64,000 nucleotides of DNA from Parasphingorhabdus marina DSM 22363 (GCF_900128895.1 NZ_FSQW01000002.1:1178001-1242000), one strand, 5' to 3'. Counted from the first letter of the stretch, positions 17,232 to 24,200 are shown. Notes: generated by a model not told the origin, from the letters alone. Translations and numbers: made by a program.

Positions 17232-17852
17232 ATGCGTATTTTATCGTCCGCGATAGCCTTTTCGGCTGCCGCCTTCGCACTTTCGAGCGCTGCCAATGCA
17301 GCGATCATCATCAACATCCAGGAAAGTGGATCGGACGTCGTGGGAACTGCGACCGGCACGCTGGACCTGACTGGACTGACGGACCTGGGAACAATTCCGA
17401 TCCGTTTGGCCGTGCGCGGGACGCCCGGCTATTTCGGGGGCGGTTCGAATGGAGCTGTTCAGGCTTATACCGGCATCACTGGTCCGGCAAACTGGGGCCC
17501 CGGTTCACTGACCGACGCGACCTCATCGTCCGGAGACATGTTCGCCTTCAACCCCAGATTCAGCGGTTCGCCACGGGTATTCGTGCCGATCGGATATACC
17601 AGCAACTCGGCAATCTCGTCGTCGTCCACCTTTGCCGGTGAGACTCTGGCGAGCCTCGGCCTGACCGAAGGCACCTATCTCTACAATGCTCCGAATGACA
17701 CGATCACGGTCATTATCGGAAACGTGCGCGGCGCGGTGCCCGAACCGGCGACATGGGCGTTCATGATCCTCGGCTTTGGCGCCATTGGCGGTGCGATGCG
17801 GCGCCAGAAAAACACGGCGCGCAAAGCCAATGTGAAAGTCAGCTACGCCTGA
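17232..17852 (+). CDS. PEPxxWA-CTERM sorting-domain protein 3
   Basis: 206 residues. Signal peptide at about 1-23 (FSAAAFALSSAANA). Ser/Gly/Thr-rich beta-type middle without Cys. The sorting tail GAVPEPATWAFMILGFGAIG plus RRQKNTARKANVKVSYA is the same as in gene 2 except for Met/Val near the end. The ribosome site is weak (GGGG 12 bases upstream). It ends in the same terminator as gene 2. It is probably exported and processed by exosortase; the middle domains of the three proteins do not resemble each other. Confidence 0.9.
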   Translation: MRILSSAIAFSAAAFALSSAANAAIIINIQESGSDVVGTATGTLDLTGLTDLGTIPIRLAVRGTPGYFGGGSNGAVQAYTGITGPANWGPGSLTDATSSSGDMFAFNPRFSGSPRVFVPIGYTSNSAISSSSTFAGETLASLGLTEGTYLYNAPNDTITVIIGNVRGAVPEPATWAFMILGFGAIGGAMRRQKNTARKANVKVSYA

Positions 17853-17878
17853 ATTTTCACATAGCAGAAAATTTCGAG

Positions 17879-17911
17879 AGCCCCGCCCGAGCGATCCGGC
17901 GGGGCTTTTGT
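17879..17911 (+). terminator. Terminator of PEPxxWA gene 3
   Basis: AGCCCCGCC (17879-17887) pairs with GGCGGGGCT (17898-17906), followed by TTTTG. Stem, loop and the flanking ATTTCGAG are identical to those after gene 2. Confidence 0.85.
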
Positions 17912-17930
17912 TTTGGGGAGCCGGCCCCCT

Positions 17931-17988
17931 CTCCTCATTCCAGCCACCATTGCACCACGCCCGTGATCAGGGTGGACAGGGTGAAGAA
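17931..17988 (-). repeat. Small membrane-peptide repeat, copy B (internally deleted)
   Basis: The minus strand encodes FTLSTLITGVVQWWLE followed by a stop. Compared with copies A and C, the stretch encoding about seven residues of the helix is missing. It lies directly behind the terminator of PEPxxWA gene 3. No start codon of its own. Confidence 0.6.
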
Positions 17989-18012
17989 TCGATACGTTAG
18001 TATCTGCACCGA

Positions 18013-18417
18013 TCATCCGAACAGGAGCAACAGGACAAACAGCAAGGCGGACCAAAACATGAATCCTGCGGCGATAGCGACAGCGGCCTGTCGTGCCTTT
18101 TTGTGATACCCGGAGAAAAGCAAAATCACTACAAAAGGTATGGAAACGATCATGATGTTCCCGAAGAAAAAGAAGCCCGCCCACGCGATATCGCTTAGTG
18201 GCTCCTCTTTTTCGTTTCCCAGATAGCTGTTTTCCTGTTCCGCCTGATCAATCACGGTCTCCACGTCCGTTTGCGAAACATCCCTGTTGGCGAGCTCCTG
18301 CCTTGCCGCCGAAATCATCTCGGGAACGAACCCTTCTTCGTCTTTGGAAAACGCGATCCTCACCAGATCCTCATCCGGCATGCGCTCCACTCTTGCGGCA
18401 AAATCCGTGTCGTTCAT
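18013..18417 (-). CDS. Membrane protein with N-terminal acidic cytosolic domain
   Basis: 134 residues. The first ~75 residues are hydrophilic and helical (RMPDEDLVRIAFSKDEEGFV, SAARQELANRDVS), followed by two membrane helices (about 79-101 and 113-133). The N-terminal motif of alternating acidic residues before a helix pair resembles small 'DUF' membrane proteins in which the head counts repeats of (D/E)LxxI. No confident family. It ends 25 bases from repeat copy B, in opposite context to the PEPxxWA gene. Confidence 0.7.
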   Translation of the reverse strand: MNDTDFAARVERMPDEDLVRIAFSKDEEGFVPEMISAARQELANRDVSQTDVETVIDQAEQENSYLGNEKEEPLSDIAWAGFFFFGNIMIVSIPFVVILLFSGYHKKARQAAVAIAAGFMFWSALLFVLLLLFG

Positions 18418-18556
18418 TCATGCCCCCTGTCTGTATCGCGACATTGTTAAGGCGATGCGGGACCAAACGCACCCATATTCTGATTTCGCCAGCGTCGAAC
18501 GAATTCCCCCCTTCGAAACAAAGCATGAGAAAATCCCCTTTTTCCAGCTTTCGGCA

Positions 18557-18736
18557 TTAACTGCCCGCCTGCTCCAGCCACCATTGCACCACGCCGGCGA
18601 TCAGGAGGAACCAGATCAGGGCGGACAGGGTGAAGACGAGCAGGCGGAGGAGTCGTTCGCGGACGGAGGGCGGACCCGGCGGGGGACGGTTGCGCGGGTG
18701 GTGCCGGACCGGGCGGTATTTGTGGCGGCGGGTCAT
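18557..18736 (-). CDS. 59-residue basic single-span membrane peptide (repeat copy C)
   Basis: ATG 18736 overlaps the stop of the upstream 32-residue ORF as ATGA, suggesting translational coupling. The first half is Arg/Pro/His-rich (RRHKYRPVRHHPRNRPPPGP) and would stay cytosolic; the second half is one membrane helix (LLRLLVFTLSALIWFLLIAG) ending VVQWWLEQAGS. Only this copy has the full basic head; copies A and B keep the helix end only. Function unknown. Confidence 0.6.
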   Translation of the reverse strand: MTRRHKYRPVRHHPRNRPPPGPPSVRERLLRLLVFTLSALIWFLLIAGVVQWWLEQAGS

Positions 18737-18831
18737 CTGTGGCTTTCCAGCCACCACCAGAGCAGCGCACCGGCCAGCACCATCGCGGCGCAGGCGATGC
18801 GAATGAGTTTTTCGTACGTCCGAGAGTCCAT
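18733..18831 (-). CDS. 32-residue single-span membrane peptide
   Basis: Read from the minus strand: ATG 18831 with GGGGAGGGAGCCG before it. The product starts MDSRTYEKLIRIA, crosses the membrane once (CAAMVLAGALLWWWL) and ends ESHR. Its stop overlaps the start of the 59-residue peptide by four bases, so the two form a mini-operon. The WWWLE end recalls the WWLE end of the partner. Function unknown. Confidence 0.55.
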   Translation of the reverse strand: MDSRTYEKLIRIACAAMVLAGALLWWWLESHR

Positions 18832-18928
18832 CGGCTCCCTCCCCTGATCTCTATCCAGAGGCAGCCCGGCTTTTGGAGCAAATGCGCGCGATCAAGGGTC
18901 GGATCCGAAACGGTCGCAAAGCCGGGTG

Positions 18929-19045
18929 TTTAGAACCCTGTACGTTCGTCCAGAGCGCCGCCACCTTTAGGCGGACCCTGGACATGCGTGACGGCCACCC
19001 GGCCGCTATAACAACGACCGGCGAACGTAATTTTGAGGTTCTAAA
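18929..19045. ncRNA. Candidate structured RNA or folded DNA element
   Basis: TTTAGAACC (18929-18937) pairs with GGTTCTAAA (19037-19045). Just inside, TACGTTCG (18941-18948) pairs with CGAACGTA (19022-19029). The enclosed part has two further hairpins: CCAG/CTGG with CCGCC/GGCGG (18950-18981) and CGGCC/GGCCG with a four-base loop (18992-19005). All are perfect pairings read from the sequence. No known RNA family is recognised. It lies in a 378-base stretch without a convincing gene. Confidence 0.4.
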
Positions 19046-19159
19046 GCCCCACGGCAGGAATTGGCCTACCGCAGGGAGAAGTCTAGCGGATTGGCTGGAT
19101 GGTGGGAAGAGGCGATGCAGGGTGGCCGGAGATGTCAGGTGGTAAGCACAGCCTCCAAT

Positions 19160-19204
19160 TACCATTTCGTCATCCGGTAACACTATGGAGATGACGAAAT
19201 GGTA
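19160..19204. repeat. Perfect 15-bp inverted repeat
   Basis: TACCATTTCGTCATC (19160-19174) and its exact complement (19190-19204) are separated by 15 bases. It lies just downstream of the Cys-rich gene (minus strand) but has no T-tract, so it is not a standard terminator. It could be a recombination or insertion-element end, or part of an RNA with the adjacent structured element. Confidence 0.6.
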
Positions 19205-19209
19205 CTGGG

Positions 19210-19422
19210 CTAGCCTGTATGGCAAGCGTTAGCGCAATAGTAACAGCCATTTGATTGAGGATACGTTTTTTTGGCTTCTGCGACGGCTCCGTAACAACTA
19301 GTGTGATAACCTAGATCCTTCTGATTGGATGCCAATGGCATATTATTACATCCGGCAGTCTTGTTATGGACTTCATGATCGCCGTTCGATTGCGCATTCT
19401 TATTCACAATAAAGTGAGGCAT
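19210..19422 (-). CDS. 70-residue Cys/His-rich small protein
   Basis: ATG 19422 is preceded by GGGAGAAGAACT, a good ribosome site. Contains five Cys and four His, with TAGCNNMP, YHTSCYGAV and the C-terminal GCYYCANACHTG. The spacing suggests a zinc site. No signal peptide or membrane segment, so cytosolic. I have the impression that small proteins of this pattern (MPHFIVNKNAQSNGDHEVHN at the start) recur in accessory regions of many bacteria, but I cannot name a family. AT-richer than the neighbouring core genes. Confidence 0.65.
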   Translation of the reverse strand: MPHFIVNKNAQSNGDHEVHNKTAGCNNMPLASNQKDLGYHTSCYGAVAEAKKTYPQSNGCYYCANACHTG

Positions 19423-19692
19423 AGTTCTTCTCCCTAGCGCTTGCTGTCAGGTGTTCGGCGAACTTGCGTCCATCCGCGGCCCGATTCTGTTGTCGGAGGC
19501 ATCCGTTCATTGTCGCGCACCGTTGCATAGTTATCATACCGGGCTCCGCGTGGACCCGTTTCTTGGAAAATTCCGCCGTTTCGGCCCGAATTGCTCCCTG
19601 GTTTTTTCATTTACTTACCTTTCATATTGCTGCCGAATCGGCCGACCTCTTTCTGCAACAGCTGGCCGCAAATGTCAATTTGCAAAATGTAC

Positions 19693-19707
19693 GTTTGTCT
19701 GACAAAC
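19693..19707. promoter_or_regulatory. Palindrome upstream of XRE repressor gene, likely operator
   Basis: GTTTGTC-T-GACAAAC is a perfect 7-1-7 inverted repeat. It overlaps a possible -35 (TTGTCT) with TATTGT 18 bases later, just before the XRE gene. This fits autoregulation, common for XRE/ImmA pairs. Confidence 0.45.
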
Positions 19708-19713
19708 TTTTGA

Positions 19714-20136
19714 TTGTTTATTGTAGGTTACAGAGGCTCGCTTGACAAAGCTCAGTTTTCGGGGCATTTGGCCCCTGTGCAGGGTGATGAGATATACGAG
19801 CTGCTTGGTCAGCGTATTGCCAATGCGCGAGAATTGCGTGGCGTGAAGCAGGCAGATCTCTCTGAAGCGATCGGAATTTCCCGCGCATCTCTGGCAAACA
19901 TCGAAGCCGGAAGGCAAAGAGCCTATTTGCATCATGTGCTCGAAATTGCTCGAGCGTTGTCGATTGATTCGTTGGACAAGCTCGTGCCGGTAAGCATCGT
20001 GGCCGAGAGCGCACCCACTGGGAAAATAAGCTTCGAGGTTTCAGGCACAAAATTGTCTGTCGAGCAGAGGAAATTATTGGCAGGCGTCGTATCTGCAATT
20101 GGAAAAGAAAGAGATACAATCAAAGATGGCGATTGA
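19714..20136 (+). CDS. XRE-family helix-turn-helix transcriptional regulator
   Basis: Up to 140 residues. The HTH domain is LLGQRIANARELRGVKQADL-SEAIGISRASLANIEAGRQR-AYLHHVLEIARAL, with the recognition helix at ISRASLANIEAG. The C-terminal 40 residues are a helical tail. The outermost in-frame start is TTG 19714; TTG 19768 or GTG 19777 (PVQGDEIY) are more likely if the promoter lies at 19695-19724. It overlaps the next gene by 11 bases. DNA-binding repressor, probably acting on its own palindromic operator, with the ImmA/IrrE peptidase as its regulator or partner. Confidence 0.85.
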   Translation: MFIVGYRGSLDKAQFSGHLAPVQGDEIYELLGQRIANARELRGVKQADLSEAIGISRASLANIEAGRQRAYLHHVLEIARALSIDSLDKLVPVSIVAESAPTGKISFEVSGTKLSVEQRKLLAGVVSAIGKERDTIKDGD

Positions 20137-20641
20137 TGTCAGCGTCGCTTCCAAAAAAGCGCAACAGGTCCTAAAGCATGCTGGGATCAGTGGCCCGCCC
20201 GTTCCAATTAAAGAACTTGCGATCACTAATGGATGCAAGGTCAAATATGCAGCCTTGGACGACGAATTGTCTGGAATGGCTTTGATAGCTGAGGATCAAC
20301 AGGTCATCGTTGTAAACGCCACTCATCATCCGAATAGACAACGATTCACCCTAGCTCATGAATTAGGCCACCATCTCCTTCATGGTGATTTTTTGAGGAA
20401 GGGTGTTCACGTTGACAAAGCGATTCTGAAACGTAGTCCAAGATCATCACGTGGCCTGAATTCTCGTGAAATTGAAGCCAACGCCTTCGCGGCCGAGTTG
20501 TTAATGCCCACGGCCTTGGTCAATCATCATGTGTCAAATGACTTCGACTTACAGGATGAAAAACAACTTCAGTCAATTGCTCGATTGTTCGGGGTGAGTT
20601 CAGCTGCGTTGAGTTATCGGATTATTAAGCTGCGAGGATAA
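20126..20641 (+). CDS. ImmA/IrrE-family metallo-endopeptidase
   Basis: 171 residues from ATG 20126 inside the end of the XRE gene. The zinc motif is AHELGHHLLHG (HExxH), with the second Glu region REIEANAFAAELLMP downstream, as in ImmA/IrrE (COG2856) proteins. In ICEBs1 ImmA cleaves the ImmR repressor; in Deinococcus IrrE cleaves DdrO. Overlap with an XRE gene is the classic arrangement, so cleavage of the upstream repressor is the likely job; a toxin-antitoxin-like role is an alternative. Not a phage remnant by itself. Confidence 0.92.
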   Translation: MAIDVSVASKKAQQVLKHAGISGPPVPIKELAITNGCKVKYAALDDELSGMALIAEDQQVIVVNATHHPNRQRFTLAHELGHHLLHGDFLRKGVHVDKAILKRSPRSSRGLNSREIEANAFAAELLMPTALVNHHVSNDFDLQDEKQLQSIARLFGVSSAALSYRIIKLRG

Positions 20642-20775
20642 CCGTACCAATCCGCAGATGGTTTGTCGGATATTTTGCATAACAATTGTCTTTTTGTTCG
20701 AAAACTGAACTCAGAATTAACATTTTGTGGGCCAGATTCGGCTAACTCTTTCAATTTTCAACCAATATTTAACTC

Positions 20776-20878
20776 TTGCAATGTAGGATTCAGTCTATCA
20801 TATATTGAGAAGGGCTTGGCCCCGGGGTTTGCGTATGCAAGCCGAAATTTAAGGCTCGGTTTAGTCGCCGAGCCTTTT
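20776..20878 (+). ncRNA. Candidate small RNA ending in a strong terminator
   Basis: A promoter-like pair TTGCAA (20776) and CATATA (20799), 17 bases apart, is followed by a possible 68-base transcript. It has one hairpin GGCTTG/CAAGCC (20813-20843) and then the terminator AAGGCTCGG/CCGAGCCTT (20851-20876) with TTTT. No ORF of merit. The same terminator serves the DUF3800 gene on the other strand, so the hairpins may only be that gene's end. Confidence 0.3.
20851..20878. terminator. Terminator at the 3' end of the DUF3800 gene
   Basis: Nine-bp perfect stem AAGGCTCGG/CCGAGCCTT with an eight-base loop and T/A tracts on both sides. It overlaps the stop codon of the minus-strand DUF3800 gene at 20877-20879. 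Confidence 0.75.
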
Positions 20879-21695
20879 ATTTTCTAACTAGCTCAAAACA
20901 ACTGTATTTCACTCCACATGAGGCTACCTGATTCTCTGGAATGATTGCGTCTACAATACGTTTTGCTTCTCTCAAATCACGATAGGGAGGATAATTTATG
21001 TCATATCCGCCCTTGATCAACGGATACAAATATAAATCTGCAAATTGAATCAATGGCGATTTTTTAGTCAAACGCTGTGGATCACCCAGAACAATGTTTG
21101 AAAATTCTTCAGCACTCAAAGACGAGTATGTTGCTGAAGCTCCACGATCAAATGGCATTCCATGTGTTTTTAGCTCTTTATGATACTCCACAAGATTTCG
21201 ATCTTCATGCTTGCCAGCTTGTTCAAAGTAAACTTCTAGTTTCGCATCACGAGAAACCGCGAACTTGGATGCTCTTTCAACCAAAATTGAGTATGCGGTT
21301 TTGCACATCAACCATCGGTCATCACCGTACTTTTCGGAATAGCGTGCATTGTACCCAGGCCGATCAATAGCGCATGCGAATCCAACTAGCGGAACGTTGC
21401 AAAGCAAATGACCTAATTCTTCGTAAAATTTCCGGCCAACTGTTTCATCCTTTCCAATCCAACTAAACTCTCGCCGTCGACCTCGAATTTTGGTGGAGTG
21501 CAGGGGAGTATCAATGTTCCACTTTTGAACAAACTCAGAGTGTAAACTCAAAACAGAATTACTAGCGGATGACTCCATCATCACTCCGCCAAGAGCAAAC
21601 CAATCCATTTTGTCAGCTCTATTTTGAGCTCCATGATCGGGATTTCGGCTTCCACTATCATCAATAAAGAGTTGGAAAGTCTTTGAAATATCAAT
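20877..21695 (-). CDS. DUF3800 protein with atypical or lost start codon
   Basis: The first in-frame ATG is at 21608 (243 residues, MDWFALGGVMM), but the frame stays open upstream to a TGA at 21702. The added residues QLFIDDSGSRNP are the typical DUF3800 acidic entry motif (FIDxSG), which the family needs, so the real protein should begin upstream. The only candidate starts are ATT codons, the outermost at 21695, without a clear ribosome site. Downstream family features include HSTKIRGRRREFSW and SPLIQFADLYLYPL. DUF3800 is a predicted nuclease-like family often in mobile or defence contexts. It stops 22 bases before nrdB begins to lie opposite, at the island edge, so 5' truncation is possible. 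AT-rich codon use, unlike nrdB. Confidence 0.7.
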   Translation of the reverse strand: MDISKTFQLFIDDSGSRNPDHGAQNRADKMDWFALGGVMMESSASNSVLSLHSEFVQKWNIDTPLHSTKIRGRRREFSWIGKDETVGRKFYEELGHLLCNVPLVGFACAIDRPGYNARYSEKYGDDRWLMCKTAYSILVERASKFAVSRDAKLEVYFEQAGKHEDRNLVEYHKELKTHGMPFDRGASATYSSLSAEEFSNIVLGDPQRLTKKSPLIQFADLYLYPLIKGGYDINYPPYRDLREAKRIVDAIIPENQVASCGVKYSCFELVRK

Positions 21696-21743
21696 TCCAC
21701 TTCACTTAGAGCGATTTATCACGCGGCTGAACCAAAGTGCCCC

Positions 21744-22805
21744 CTACTCCGCAGCAACTCCCGCATCTTCAAACATATCCGGATCACCGTCACCTTCATC
21801 GGCAACTTCCTCGCCATCATTCGCAACCTTGCCCTTGCGCTGGTCGAAGCTGTCCCAGACTTCGTTCCAGTTGCCGCGGGTCGCGCCTTTCGAATATTCG
21901 GTGGCGCGGGTCTCGAAGAAATTGGCGTGCTCGACGCCGTTGAGCAGCGGCGCGAGCCAGGGCAGCGGGTGGTCTTCGATCATGTAGATCGGCTGGAAGC
22001 CCAGCTGACCCAGGCGCCAGTCGGCGATATAGCGGATATAGCGCTTGATCTCCTTGGCGGTCATGCCGGTGACCGGGCCGTCGCTGAACGCGAGGTCGAT
22101 GAAGGCATCCTCGAGCCGCACGGTTTTCTGGCAGCAATCGATAATGTCTTCCTTGACCGCCTTGGTCAGGCAGTCGCGTTCCTTGACGAAGGTGTGGAAC
22201 ATTTTGACAATGCCTTCGCAGTGCAGGCTCTCGTCGCGCACCGACCAGCTGACGATCTGCCCCATGCCCTTCATCTTGTTGAAGCGCGGGAAGTTCATCA
22301 GCATGGCGAAGCTGGCGAACAGCTGCAGCCCTTCCGTGAATCCTCCGAACATCGCCAGCGTCTTGGCAATATCCTCGTCCGTGTCGACGCCGAACGTGCC
22401 GAGATAGTCATGCTTGTCTTTCATCTCCTCATATTCGAGGAACATGCTGTACTCGGACTCAGGCATGCCAATGGTGTCGAGCAGGTGCGAGTAAGCGGCA
22501 ATGTGGACGGTTTCCATGTTGGAGAACGCGGTCAGCATCATCTTGACTTCGGTCGGCTTGAACACCCGGCCATATTTGTCGTGATAGCAATCCTGCACCT
22601 CGACATCGGCCTGGGTGAAGAAGCGGAAAATCTGGGTCAGCAGATTGCGCTCGTGATCGGTCAGCTTCTGCGCCCAGTCGCGGCAATCCTCGCCCAGAGG
22701 CACTTCCTCAGGCATCCAGTGGATCTGCTGCTGACGTTTCCAGAAATCATAGGCCCAGGGATATTCAAAGGGCTTGTAGGTTTTCCGGGCTTCCAAAAGT
22801 GACAT
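21744..22805 (-). CDS. nrdB: Class Ia ribonucleotide reductase beta subunit
   Basis: 353 residues. Diiron/radical residues are visible: QADVEVQDCYH in the first ligand helix, then METVHIAAYSHLLD with Glu-x-x-His and the radical Tyr four residues after the His, as in E. coli NrdB (E115, H118, Y122). The C-terminal part NGVEHANFFETRATEYSKG is typical. Partner is NrdA (24450-26501). AGGAG nine bases before ATG. No ATP-cone is present at the N-terminus. Cytosolic; makes dNDPs with NrdA. An acyltransferase and a small membrane protein separate it from nrdA. Confidence 0.97.
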   Translation of the reverse strand: MSLLEARKTYKPFEYPWAYDFWKRQQQIHWMPEEVPLGEDCRDWAQKLTDHERNLLTQIFRFFTQADVEVQDCYHDKYGRVFKPTEVKMMLTAFSNMETVHIAAYSHLLDTIGMPESEYSMFLEYEEMKDKHDYLGTFGVDTDEDIAKTLAMFGGFTEGLQLFASFAMLMNFPRFNKMKGMGQIVSWSVRDESLHCEGIVKMFHTFVKERDCLTKAVKEDIIDCCQKTVRLEDAFIDLAFSDGPVTGMTAKEIKRYIRYIADWRLGQLGFQPIYMIEDHPLPWLAPLLNGVEHANFFETRATEYSKGATRGNWNEVWDSFDQRKGKVANDGEEVADEGDGDPDMFEDAGVAAE

Positions 22806-22829
22806 TTTTACAGACTCCTGACTTGCAGA

Positions 22830-23876
22830 CTAGGTTGACGTTCGGGTGGCTACGGCCGGCGCTGGCGCACGGGGCGTCAGGCGCTTGGCCAGATTTATGA
22901 AACGCTGCTCGAATTGATAGGTGGACAAATGGGCAAGCCCGAAAGTCACCGCTATCAGAAGCGGGCGTTTGACATATTTCTCGAGCAACTCTCCCGACCC
23001 GAGCCATGTGTGATCCAGCATGACATGAAAGACGTAGAGCGCATAGGAAATTTTCGCGATATAGGCGGCCGGCTGCGAGCAGAGCAGATAGCGGGCCCAG
23101 GCCGGTGCATGCCAAAGCGTGACACCGACCAGCATGGCGATGGCATAGGGCCGGGCATAGGCAAAGGGCGTGTAGAGCAGATAGGTGCAGACAATCGCAA
23201 TGATCGCCGCAACATAGAAATTCATTCTGGAAAACAGGCTGGCGATGCGCGGGCCAAAGGCGCCGAGATAAATCAGGGCGACCGTTGCCCCGGCAAGGAT
23301 TTCGTCGATCCGGTGCCAGGTCACGATACTGATCGTCTCACCCGCCGCGATCCGCAAGCCGGTGACGGTCAGCGCCAGCACGGGCAGAATATAAAGACCG
23401 TTCCGGCCGGTCAGCGCGACCAGGACCGCGACCCCGACATAGAATTGCGCCTCGACACACAGGCTCCAGAGATGATTGCCCCCCTCGATCAGCCAGGTCG
23501 GCGGCAGATTGGCATAGAAGGCGAGATTGGCGGCAAGGTCGGCTTCACTGCGCGCAGAGCCCTGGGCCAGATAAAGGATGATCATCGCCAGCCAGGCCAG
23601 CGGGACGATCCGCAGCACGCGGCGGATCAGAAACGGGACCGGCTCCGGCCGCTCGTACAGAAACCGCGTGATCAGAAAGCCGGATAATACAAAGAATATC
23701 GCCATGCCGCCGGCACCCGCCGCCTCATTGGCACCGGGAAGGATGAAATTGAGCGGCAACAAATGTCCCGCCATGACCAGCAGGATGCACAGTGCGCGCC
23801 AGCCATCGAGCACCGCCAGCCGGTTCTCGCCTGCCGAAAGCGTCGGATCGACAGCGCCTGGCGTTTCTCTGGACAT
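22830..23876 (-). CDS. Acyltransferase 3 family membrane protein
   Basis: 348 residues, about ten membrane helices. The catalytic-type His is in LLVMAGHLLP near residue 38; the second conserved stretch is IFFVLSGFLITRFLYERP, then FLIRRVLRIVPLAW. This is the OafA/NodX-like acyltransferase 3 family, which O-acylates surface polysaccharides or lipids from an acyl donor on the cytosolic side. The actual acceptor is unknown. It sits between nrdB and a small membrane gene on the same strand, which interrupts the nrdA-nrdB pair. Confidence 0.9.
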   Translation of the reverse strand: MSRETPGAVDPTLSAGENRLAVLDGWRALCILLVMAGHLLPLNFILPGANEAAGAGGMAIFFVLSGFLITRFLYERPEPVPFLIRRVLRIVPLAWLAMIILYLAQGSARSEADLAANLAFYANLPPTWLIEGGNHLWSLCVEAQFYVGVAVLVALTGRNGLYILPVLALTVTGLRIAAGETISIVTWHRIDEILAGATVALIYLGAFGPRIASLFSRMNFYVAAIIAIVCTYLLYTPFAYARPYAIAMLVGVTLWHAPAWARYLLCSQPAAYIAKISYALYVFHVMLDHTWLGSGELLEKYVKRPLLIAVTFGLAHLSTYQFEQRFINLAKRLTPRAPAPAVATRTST

Positions 23877-23990
23877 GCGTGTGTACTACTCCGTCTTTTC
23901 ACTGTGCCCCGGACAGGCCCCCACGACCTGTCCTGCAATATTTTTCGAAGAAGCCCGTTCCCGCAAATCCGGTATGTGTCCAGCTCCTCC

Positions 23991-24200
23991 CTATTCGCCT
24001 CTCAACACGAAAATCGTCGTGATGGCTGCGGCACAGACAAGCATTCCGGCAAGATTTCGCAGATTGGGCATCACCGTTTCCGGGCCGCTTTCCTGATCCT
24101 GTCTTGACGCGCGTCTGGCGTAGGTAAACTGTTCGATGGGCTGCAATATAAGCCAGGCGCCTGCAAAGGCGACGGCCAGCAGCAGCAGTTCGATAATCAT
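23991..24200 (-). CDS. Small two-helix membrane protein
   Basis: 69 residues. Two membrane segments (about 2-20 IELLLLAVAFAGAWLIL and 49-65 LAGMLVCAAAITTIFVL) joined by a basic/polar loop (RRASRQDQESGPETVMPN). A weak AGAGAAG lies before ATG 24200. It lies between the acyltransferase and nrdA on the same strand. Function unknown. Confidence 0.6.
   Translation of the reverse strand: MIIELLLLAVAFAGAWLILQPIEQFTYARRASRQDQESGPETVMPNLRNLAGMLVCAAAITTIFVLRGE

Noticed and set aside
18929-19045. Integron attC site
   Set aside because: The outer boxes do not fit RYYYAAC/GTTRRRY and there is no integrase gene in the window.
18873-19145. 90-codon plus-strand ORF through the structured element
   Set aside because: Mixed codon use (TTA, CTA, AGA) unlike neighbours, no family resemblance, and the sequence is better explained by perfect stems. 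A real small gene cannot be excluded.
20663-20887. 74-codon plus-strand ORF after the ImmA gene
   Set aside because: No ribosome site or family resemblance, and it runs through the terminator hairpin.
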